This document shows, piece after piece, positions 5,909-12,113 of a DNA stretch of 12,113 nucleotides. Below the pieces are notes generated by a model. The model did no database searches. It saw only the letters and a list, made by a program, of their open reading frames with translations, and was not told where the DNA came from. Numbering within the stretch: position 1 is the first letter of the stretch; the number at the start of each line of letters is the position of its first letter. Source of the DNA: Syntrophaceae bacterium UBA2192 (GTDB lineage Bacteria > Desulfobacterota > Syntrophia > Syntrophales > UBA2192); the NCBI GenBank assembly GCA_002327315.1, contig DCVI01000080.1, forward strand, positions 19,300 to 31,412. Direction: 5' to 3'. Both the position numbers and the translations under genes were made by a program.

Positions 5909-8233
5909 ATGCTCAAAAGAGCTGGCATAGCAGCCCTTGTCCTGGTCCTTGCCTTTGCGCTCCTGCCCCTTCCTGTCCTTGCCAGCCCCCCGGAATCCAA
6001 TGTCCCCATGGACCCCGCGGCCCAGGCGAAAGCGGACTATCAGGAAGCCCTGAAGCTTGTTCAGGCCGGTCGCAACGACGAGGCGATCCCGCTGCTGGAG
6101 CGGGCCCTGACGGCCCTTCCGGACGACAGGCACCTCCAGGCCGACTACGCCCTGTGCCTGGTCTGGACGGGGGCTTACCAGAAAGCCGTGGAATTCTTCG
6201 GCGCCCGCGAAAAGGACCTCCGGCAGATCCGCTACATCCCCCGTCACATCGCCAAAGCCTACTATGAACTCAGGGAATACGCGAAGGCCCTCGAGCTGTA
6301 TCGCCTCGGCCTTTCCTATGACCGGTCGGATGACGAGGCCTTCAAGGGCATCGTCTACACGCAGATGCGCATGGGCGACGGCGCCGGGGCCTACACGTCG
6401 TGGCTGGAAGCGAGAAAGGGCGGGCAGATATCGGCCCCGGCGCTCGATGCCGTCAAGGTGGCCCTGCTGGAGCAATACGGCGCAAGCCTCGAGGCCCTCG
6501 TCGTCGCAAAAGAGGGCAAGGTGGGCGGATCTGCGCAGCCGCAGTCCCTCGAGCTCGACCGGGCCGTGACGAAGCTACGATGGGGGCTCGTCGACGAGGC
6601 GATCGCGGAGATCGAGGCGATTCTGGCTGAAGACCCCGGGAATCTCAGGGCCCGGGGAGACTACATCGTCGCCCTGCGGCAGAAGGACCGGATGAAGGAG
6701 GCCCTGCGTGAGTTCGAAATCTACAGGCAGGCAGGCCAGCCCATCCCCTCCTGGGTGAGCCAGGCCGTGGCCGACGCATACCTCTATCTGCACAAGCCCG
6801 AGGAGGCCGAGGTCTACTACAGGATGACCCTCGAGAAGGACCCCGACAACTTCGGGGCCACGATGGGGCTCTATCAGGTCTGCTCGGATTTGAGGCAGTG
6901 GGACAAGGCCTCGCAGACCATCGGCCGCCTCGAGGAACTCGTCGAAAAGGAGAAGAAAGCCCTTGCCTGGAACGAGTCGGTCCTGGCAAGGCAGCGCTAC
7001 CTGGCGGATTCCAACAGCCTGATCTCCACCAGGGGCTGGTTTCTGCTCTACCAGGACAAGCTCAAGGAGGGCCAGGCGTATTTCGATTACTACCTGGGCG
7101 AGGCGGCCTCCGAGACGGGCCTGCGCTCGGGTCTTGCCCACGCGTACCTCTGGCGCAACTGGCCCAGGCGGGCCCTGGAGCAGTTCGAGATCAACCGCAA
7201 CCTCGATCCCAAAGATGTCGGGAGCCTTACCGGTCTGGGCTGGACGCTCAACACCCTGAACTACAAGCGGGAGGCGAGGGCGCTGGCCGACGACCTTCAA
7301 CAGAGACACCCGACGAATCTGAATGTCTACGATCTCCGGGAGACCCTGAAGGTGGAGGACATGTGGCACTTGCAGCCCGGTGTCCGCTTCACGAGGGAAT
7401 TCTCGGGCGCAACAGAGTACACGGCCTGGCTGCTTCTGGAAAAGCCGCTCACCCCCCTGTTCAGTCTCAACACGGAGATCCTGAGGCAGGAGGCGTGGAA
7501 CGACTCGGAGGGGCGCGATGACCGGGTGGACTGGAACCGGTTGGGTCTCGGGTTCCGGTGGATCGTGATGCCGGAGCTGATCTGGTGGCAGAACGTGAGT
7601 TTTGATTACGTCAAGGGCTCAGAATTCGGTTCCGACACGCGGCTTATGTGGTGGCCCACGGACCCCCTGCGCATCACCGCGGGCTTCAACAGCTTCAGTC
7701 TCAGCGTGCCCATCCGGGCCCGCGCCCAGGGGATAACGGCTGAGAACGCCTCTGTGGATGTCCTCTACCTCGAGAGCGACCTGCGCGAGTACGGCGCGGC
7801 GGTGAGCACCCAGTGGTTTTCGGACGATAACGTCTATATTGCCGGGACGGCCCGGTACGACCAGAATGTGTACAACACGCCCGACCTGAAAATCCGGGGC
7901 GGGCTGGCGCTGGGGTTCGGCACCTATTCAAAGCAGGACGTGGACTATTACAGTCCCCAGTACGAGTGGAGCGCCCTGCTCACCTCCGCCATCCAGTGGG
8001 TCAACTGCATCCGCTACGAGAAGAAGTGGATGTCGGCTGTCTACCTGCGCGCAGGGGTGAGCGGCGAATACGACTACAGCATTTATCCCGTGGCGGGGAT
8101 CACCTTCGAGCAGAGCTACGTTCACTCGAAGACCTTCAACGTCACGGCGGGCGTCTCATACGATCTGAAAGTCTACGATGGGGATTATACGAATGTCGTT
8201 GGGGCATATGTCACTCTTAATTGGTATTTTTAA
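5909..8233 (+). CDS. pgaA: PgaA, outer-membrane PNAG export porin
   Basis: This 774-residue protein (E. coli PgaA has about 807) starts with a signal peptide, a hydrophobic core followed by PLPVLA-S, cleaved near residue 25. Residues about 35-470 are a run of TPR-like helical hairpins, beginning with DYQEALKLVQAGRNDEAIPL. In the family these bind partly deacetylated PNAG and PgaB in the periplasm. From about residue 488 the sequence alternates aromatic and polar residues in the manner of a transmembrane beta-barrel and ends in VTLNWYF, with the C-terminal F typical of BAM substrates. It exports the polymer through the outer membrane. The start has a modest TTAGGA ribosome site at 5898-5903, 5 nt before ATG. 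Only two GGA motifs (5846-5848 and 5901-5903, the latter within the ribosome site) occur in the predicted leader, so CsrA control as in E. coli is possible but not evident. It is first in the operon, directly behind a sigma-54 promoter. Confidence 0.93.
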   Translation: MLKRAGIAALVLVLAFALLPLPVLASPPESNVPMDPAAQAKADYQEALKLVQAGRNDEAIPLLERALTALPDDRHLQADYALCLVWTGAYQKAVEFFGAREKDLRQIRYIPRHIAKAYYELREYAKALELYRLGLSYDRSDDEAFKGIVYTQMRMGDGAGAYTSWLEARKGGQISAPALDAVKVALLEQYGASLEALVVAKEGKVGGSAQPQSLELDRAVTKLRWGLVDEAIAEIEAILAEDPGNLRARGDYIVALRQKDRMKEALREFEIYRQAGQPIPSWVSQAVADAYLYLHKPEEAEVYYRMTLEKDPDNFGATMGLYQVCSDLRQWDKASQTIGRLEELVEKEKKALAWNESVLARQRYLADSNSLISTRGWFLLYQDKLKEGQAYFDYYLGEAASETGLRSGLAHAYLWRNWPRRALEQFEINRNLDPKDVGSLTGLGWTLNTLNYKREARALADDLQQRHPTNLNVYDLRETLKVEDMWHLQPGVRFTREFSGATEYTAWLLLEKPLTPLFSLNTEILRQEAWNDSEGRDDRVDWNRLGLGFRWIVMPELIWWQNVSFDYVKGSEFGSDTRLMWWPTDPLRITAGFNSFSLSVPIRARAQGITAENASVDVLYLESDLREYGAAVSTQWFSDDNVYIAGTARYDQNVYNTPDLKIRGGLALGFGTYSKQDVDYYSPQYEWSALLTSAIQWVNCIRYEKKWMSAVYLRAGVSGEYDYSIYPVAGITFEQSYVHSKTFNVTAGVSYDLKVYDGDYTNVVGAYVTLNWYF

Positions 8234-8238
8234 AAGAC

Positions 8239-8270
8239 AGGCCACAGGCCACAGGCTGCAGGCTGCAGGC
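8239..8270 (+). repeat. Heptanucleotide tandem repeat between pgaA and pgaB
   Basis: The 7-base unit runs AGGCCAC, AGGCCAC, AGGCTGC, AGGCTGC and a partial AGGC, immediately after the pgaA stop and 6 bases before the pgaB start chosen here. Its copy number would alter the spacing of the pgaB ribosome site, or the frame of any upstream-started product. Confidence 0.85.
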
Positions 8271-8276
8271 AAGAGG

Positions 8277-10262
8277 ATGTTGCGTCTGAGTCTCGCGCTC
8301 GCTATGGCGATTGCGCTGATGGCGCCGTCCGCTCACGCGGCGGAGAGCTTCATCACGCTTTGCTACCACGACATTCCCGAGTCCCCCGTCGAGAAGGACG
8401 ACATCTCGCAGAAGGACTTCATCAACCAGATCGAATACCTCCGCACGCACGGCTTTACATTCGTGAGCCCGGCGGACATCCTGGCGGCCTCTCGGGGCGC
8501 AAAGACGCTTCCCGAAAAGGCCGTCCTGCTGACCTTCGATGACGCCTACGAGAGTTTCTACCGGTTTGTTTACCCGGCCCTGCGGCTCTACAACATTCCT
8601 GCGGTGCTCTCTGTCGTCACCTCCTGGATCGACAACCCCGAGACGTCGGGTTACAGGACGAAGCGTTTCATGAGCTGGCAGCAGATCCGGGAGGTCTCCG
8701 ACTCGGGCCTCGTGACGGTCGCATCGCACAGCGCCCGGCTCCACCGGCTGCTGCAGGCAAATCCCGTCGGGAACGTCGAGCCGGCGCCGGCGGCCTTCCT
8801 CTACTTTTCCGAAAGCAGGCGCTATGAGACGGAGCCCGAGTTTCGCGGCCGCATCCGCGGGGACCTGGCCTCGAGCATCGACGTGCTGACGGCGAAGCTG
8901 GGCGCAAGGCCTGCGATTTTCACCTGGCCCTATGGAAGCTACAACGAGTTCGCCATCGAGGAGGCCAGGAAGCTCGGCTTCGAGATGATCCTCACCCTCG
9001 ATGACGGGTATTCCAGCATCCGCCGTCTCGACCGCGTCAACCGCTATTACCTGGAGTCTCACCTCGACTGGCTTGCGGCCTTCAAGGACTCGCTGAGGCG
9101 CGGCCTGCAGGAGGATTATCGCATCCGGGGCGTGCAGGTCGATCTGGACATGATCGTCAGCAAGAACTCCGCCGAGGAGAGCGACAAGAACCTGGGGCTT
9201 CTGCTTGACCGCCTCGTCCGGATGGGTGTCAATACAGTCTTCCTCCAGGGCTTCTGCGACGTGGGCGCCACGGGCAACGTGAAGTCGCTCTACTTTGCAA
9301 ACTCGGTTCTTCCCGTCGAGATGGATTTTCTCAGCCACGCCGTCAACCGGATCCGGTCCCGCGAGATGAAGGTCTTCGTCTGGATGCCGGCACTCGCCTA
9401 CGAGCTGCCGGATCCCGTTCTGAACGATGCCCTCAAGGTCAGGGAGTGGAAGGGCGGCAAACCCGAAGTGACCTCGTCGTGGTACCGGAGACTCTCCCCC
9501 TTCGACCCGCGGAGCCTCGAGGCAACCCGGCAGATCTTCGCGGACCTGGCGGCCCGCGTGCAATTCGACGGGATCCTCATCCAGGATGATGCCTACCTGG
9601 CCGAGACGGAAGACTTCCACCCCTCCGCCGTCGAGGCCTTCCGCAAGCGCTACGGCGTCTCTCCGGAGCCGGAGAAGCTCAAGGCGGACCAGGATCTCAA
9701 CGCGAAGTGGGTTGCCTTCAAGACGGAGGCCCTCGACCGCCACATCGGCGAGATCGTCAAGACCGTCCGGACCTACCGTCCCGGCGCCGCCATCGCCCGC
9801 AACATCTACAGCTCCGTCGTGACAAACCCGGATGCGACGACGTGGTTTGCCCAGGATTTCAAGGGCTACCTCAGGACCTACGACTACACGGTGGTGATGG
9901 CCTACGCGGCCATGGAGGGAAAGAAGGACCATCGCAAGTGGTACCGTGAGCTTTTCAAGGCGTCAGGCGGCCAGGAGAACGCCGCCCGGGTGGTCTTCAA
10001 GCTGCAGGCCTACGACTGGAAGGGCGAGAAGTGGGTGAGCGACGGGGTCATCAAAGAAGACATTACGTTCCTGATGTCCCTGGGCGCCCAGCATGTGGCC
10101 TATTACCCCGACAACGTTTACCGGAACAAGCCGGACGTCGATACAGTGGCCGTGATCCTCTCGGCCAGGGATGAGGTGAAGAGAAAGGGGGCGCCGCCGG
10201 AGATTGCCCCGGAGGGCGCTCTCGAGAGGCTGTTCAGGAGGCTTTTCAGCCCAAACCCATAA
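8277..10262 (+). CDS. pgaB: PgaB, periplasmic PNAG de-N-acetylase / glycoside hydrolase
   Basis: This 661-residue two-domain enzyme is close in length to E. coli PgaB (672). The N-terminal NodB-type deacetylase domain has TFDDA (86-90, metal-binding Asp at 88-89), the metal-ligand motif HSARLH (H151, H156), WPYG (217-220) and LDDG (241-244). The C-terminal domain (about 285-640) is of the GHL13 type, with FDGILIQDDAYL (430-441) matching the conserved Asp site needed for PNAG cleavage. The signal peptide MLRLSLALAM...APSAHA-AE has no Cys after the cleavage site. It therefore appears to be a soluble periplasmic protein, whereas E. coli PgaB is a lipoprotein. The frame is open from 8178 inside pgaA. 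ATG 8277 was chosen because it gives the signal peptide at the very N-terminus, but the AGAGG next to it is too close to be an ideal ribosome site; TTG 8280 or coupling to pgaA are alternatives. Confidence 0.92.
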   Translation: MLRLSLALAMAIALMAPSAHAAESFITLCYHDIPESPVEKDDISQKDFINQIEYLRTHGFTFVSPADILAASRGAKTLPEKAVLLTFDDAYESFYRFVYPALRLYNIPAVLSVVTSWIDNPETSGYRTKRFMSWQQIREVSDSGLVTVASHSARLHRLLQANPVGNVEPAPAAFLYFSESRRYETEPEFRGRIRGDLASSIDVLTAKLGARPAIFTWPYGSYNEFAIEEARKLGFEMILTLDDGYSSIRRLDRVNRYYLESHLDWLAAFKDSLRRGLQEDYRIRGVQVDLDMIVSKNSAEESDKNLGLLLDRLVRMGVNTVFLQGFCDVGATGNVKSLYFANSVLPVEMDFLSHAVNRIRSREMKVFVWMPALAYELPDPVLNDALKVREWKGGKPEVTSSWYRRLSPFDPRSLEATRQIFADLAARVQFDGILIQDDAYLAETEDFHPSAVEAFRKRYGVSPEPEKLKADQDLNAKWVAFKTEALDRHIGEIVKTVRTYRPGAAIARNIYSSVVTNPDATTWFAQDFKGYLRTYDYTVVMAYAAMEGKKDHRKWYRELFKASGGQENAARVVFKLQAYDWKGEKWVSDGVIKEDITFLMSLGAQHVAYYPDNVYRNKPDVDTVAVILSARDEVKRKGAPPEIAPEGALERLFRRLFSPNP

Positions 10263-10328
10263 CGGACCCATTCAGGAAAGCCGGCGGGACGGGACCCTGC
10301 AGCACGCCCGGCCCCGCTGACGGGAAAT

Positions 10329-11645
10329 ATGTCGATATACGAAATCATCGGACTCTTCGTCTTTCTCTACCCGCTCTACATGAGCATCGTGTGGATGATC
10401 GGGGGCATCATCTTCTGCCTGCGGCGCGAGGGCAATACGGATCCGGGGCTGGAGTACTTCCCCTTCTTCACCGTCATCGTGCCCGGCCACAACGAAGAGC
10501 AGGTCATCGAGGAGACGGTCCTCAACCTCAAGGACCTCAACTACCCGAACTACGAGGTCATCGTCGTCAACGACGGCAGCTCGGATGCCACGCGGGAGAT
10601 CCTCGACAGGCTCCTGACGGAGAACGCGAGTTGGCTCCGGATCATCCACCTGGAGCCCAACAGCGGAAAATCCAAGGCCCTCAACGCGGGCATCCTGGTG
10701 AGCCGCGGCGAGTTCATGCTCACGATCGACGCCGACTGTCTCGTCGACAAGGACGTGCTGCAGTGGATGGCGGTGCACCTGGTGAACTTCCCCCGCGTGG
10801 GCGCCGTCACGGGCAACCCCCGGGTGCGCAACCGCACCTCCCTTCTGGCCAAGATCCAGGTGGGCGAGTACTCCAACATCATCGGCCTCATCAAGCGCAC
10901 CCAGCGCATTCTCGGGAAGGTCCTCACCGTCTCGGGCGTGATCGCGGCCTACCGCAAGAGCGCCGTCATCGAGTGCGGCCTCTTCGACAGCGACACCGTT
11001 ACCGAGGACATCGACATCACCTGGAAGCTCCAGCGCAAGTTCTGGGACATCCGTTACGAGCCGCGGGCCCTGTGCTGGATCCTCGTGCCCGAGACCCTCA
11101 AAGGCCTCTGGCGCCAGCGGGTGCGCTGGGCCCAGGGCGGCGTCGAGGTGCTCCGAAAGCATCTCGACATCTGGAAGGACCACCGTCATCGCCGCCTCAT
11201 CCCGGTTTACATCGAATACGTTCTGGGCCTCTTGTGGGCCCACACCTTCATGGCCATGGTGTTCCTCTGGCTCTTCTTCGTCGTCATGGACGGCGTGTGC
11301 CGCTATGCCCAGGTGCCGATCTGCCCGCCGGTCCTCGAGGTCTACCAGCGGTTCTTCGCCGGCTGGAACCCCCTGTTTCCCCGCTGGTACGGAGCCATCC
11401 TGGGCCTTGCCTGCCTGATGACCTTTATGACGAGTTTTTTCATCGACCTGCGCTATGAGAACAAGGCCTTCGCCAAGTACTACTTCTTCGTGATCTGGTA
11501 CCCCGTGGGGTACTGGATCATGTCGTCGCTGGCGGCCATCAAGGGCGTCTACAATTTCACATTCCGAAGCAAGGAGGTTACGGTCAGATGGAAAAGCCCG
11601 GACAGGGGCCTCCACACCCTGAAGTCTTCGTCCAGGACGAAGTAA
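10329..11645 (+). CDS. pgaC: PgaC, inner-membrane PNAG synthase (GT2)
   Basis: This 438-residue protein (E. coli PgaC has about 441) polymerises UDP-GlcNAc into beta-1,6-linked PNAG at the inner membrane. An N-terminal membrane helix (about 6-29) leads into a family 2 glycosyltransferase domain. It has VIVPGHNEE (49-57), VVNDGSSDAT (79-88), the DxD nucleotide-sugar/metal site DAD at 134-136, TED at 225-227 with the presumed catalytic Asp of processive GT2 enzymes, and QRVRW (263-267), the QxxRW acceptor-binding motif. Three or four further hydrophobic helices follow (about 292-320, 353-373, 382-405). Start ATG is preceded by GGGAAAT. It follows pgaB by 66 bp, a spacer that contains no obvious structure. 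The last 58 bases overlap pgaD in another frame. In E. coli PgaC activity depends on PgaD and c-di-GMP; the same is expected here. Confidence 0.96.
   Translation: MSIYEIIGLFVFLYPLYMSIVWMIGGIIFCLRREGNTDPGLEYFPFFTVIVPGHNEEQVIEETVLNLKDLNYPNYEVIVVNDGSSDATREILDRLLTENASWLRIIHLEPNSGKSKALNAGILVSRGEFMLTIDADCLVDKDVLQWMAVHLVNFPRVGAVTGNPRVRNRTSLLAKIQVGEYSNIIGLIKRTQRILGKVLTVSGVIAAYRKSAVIECGLFDSDTVTEDIDITWKLQRKFWDIRYEPRALCWILVPETLKGLWRQRVRWAQGGVEVLRKHLDIWKDHRHRRLIPVYIEYVLGLLWAHTFMAMVFLWLFFVVMDGVCRYAQVPICPPVLEVYQRFFAGWNPLFPRWYGAILGLACLMTFMTSFFIDLRYENKAFAKYYFFVIWYPVGYWIMSSLAAIKGVYNFTFRSKEVTVRWKSPDRGLHTLKSSSRTK
11571..11577 (+). promoter_or_regulatory. Shine-Dalgarno for pgaD inside pgaC
   Basis: AAGGAGG within the pgaC coding sequence lies 10 nt before the pgaD ATG (11588). 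It supports this start although it makes a 58-bp overlap with pgaC. Confidence 0.75.
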
Positions 11646-12055
11646 AATCGCCTCTCCGGAGGATCGTCGAGGATTTCATCACCGTCGTGTGCTGGGGGAT
11701 CTATCTCTACCTGCTGCTGCCGCTGTTCACGCTGGTGCTGTGGGTCTTCGGCGTCCAGACGATCTACGACCAGATCATCGGACAGAAGGGCTACGAGGAA
11801 CTCAGCCGGCTGCTCGCAAACGGCGGCATCACGGTTTTTGTGATCTTCCTGATCGTCTCGGGCTGGACGTACTACAACTACCTCTGGTTCCTGCGCCGAG
11901 GGGAGAGGCGTGGAGGACAGGTCCGGATAAGCAGCGACGTGGAGATGGCGGGACTCCTCGGCACGGACATCACGGCCATGGAGGAGATCCGCAAGTCCCA
12001 CCGCATGGAGATCCGCGTCGAGGGCCCCCTGTACCGGATCACCGCCAGGGATTGA
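11588..12055 (+). CDS. pgaD: PgaD, PNAG synthase accessory membrane subunit
   Basis: This 155-residue small membrane protein (E. coli PgaD is about 137) has two hydrophobic helices, about residues 30-55 and 81-101, with N- and C-terminal polar tails. This is the PgaD topology. In E. coli, PgaD and PgaC together bind c-di-GMP, and PgaD is required for synthase activity and stability. Basic residues RRGERRGG (103-110) follow the second helix. The identification rests mainly on position after pgaC, size and topology, because the family is weakly conserved in sequence. The N-terminal 19 residues lie in the overlap with pgaC, are rich in Pro and Gly, and are poorly constrained. It is the last gene of the operon, with a terminator 34 nt downstream. 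Confidence 0.88.
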   Translation: MEKPGQGPPHPEVFVQDEVKSPLRRIVEDFITVVCWGIYLYLLLPLFTLVLWVFGVQTIYDQIIGQKGYEELSRLLANGGITVFVIFLIVSGWTYYNYLWFLRRGERRGGQVRISSDVEMAGLLGTDITAMEEIRKSHRMEIRVEGPLYRITARD

Positions 12056-12088
12056 CGCACCGCCCGGTCAAGGCGGCCAAACGGGAAG

Positions 12089-12113
12089 ACCCCGCCCAAT
12101 GCGGGGTTTTTTT
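12089..12113 (+). terminator. Rho-independent terminator of pgaABCD
   Basis: ACCCCGC (12089-12095) pairs with GCGGGGT (12101-12107) over a 5-nt CCAAT loop, followed by a T run to the window end. It begins 34 nt after the pgaD stop. Confidence 0.92.

Noticed and set aside
5460..5930. Open frame of 156 codons across the divergent intergenic region.
   Set aside because: It has no ribosome site, unnatural composition, runs over the sigma-54 promoter and enters pgaA out of frame.
8217..9932. A 571-codon open frame on the minus strand.
   Set aside because: It is antisense to pgaB, which has clear catalytic motifs; the open frame follows from high GC and shows no protein-like domains.
10272..11615. 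A 447-codon minus-strand open frame and a 355-codon plus-strand frame (10391-11458) over pgaC.
   Set aside because: Both are shadows of pgaC, which carries every GT2 motif. Their translations are low-complexity (Asp/Glu/His- or Pro/Arg/His-rich).

Overview
The window looks like a piece of a GC-rich Gram-negative genome. A complete poly-N-acetylglucosamine (PNAG) export operon with an outer-membrane porin, a sigma-54 promoter and overall codon use suggest a proteobacterium or a Desulfobacterota (deltaproteobacterial) lineage. The taxonomic guess is inference; no rRNA or other marker gene is present.

The left third (1-4306, + strand) looks like accessory, defence-type DNA. It opens inside the 3' part of a large Eco57I-class adenine DNA methyltransferase gene (NPPY motif at about 268-279). 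That gene is coupled by an ATGA overlap to a DUF3644-type gene with a HEPN-like RNKIEH motif. A short DprA/Smf (SLOG-superfamily) protein and a class II Fic AMP-transferase follow. GC content falls from about 60% to about 41% just after the NPPY motif, which suggests that the target-recognition half of the methylase was exchanged. The 5' end of the cassette lies outside the window.

The middle (4307-5908) holds a dense cluster of GTCC/GGAC inverted repeats. It also holds a minus-strand gene of unknown function (4591-5424) with its own rho-independent terminator, and a 484-bp intergenic region rich in regulatory-looking structure. The best single signal there is a perfect sigma-54 -24/-12 element (5793-5808) facing the pga operon. 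It carries a palindrome over its -24 box, and an interrupted inverted repeat about 200 bp upstream could be an enhancer-binding-protein site.

The right half (5909-12113, + strand) is a pgaABCD operon. PgaC with PgaD polymerises and translocates PNAG across the inner membrane, PgaB deacetylates and trims it in the periplasm, and PgaA is the TPR/beta-barrel exporter in the outer membrane. The operon ends in a clear terminator at the window edge. Its unusual features are the apparent sigma-54 control, a 7-bp tandem repeat array between pgaA and pgaB, a PgaB signal peptide without a lipobox, and a 58-bp overlap of pgaC and pgaD.
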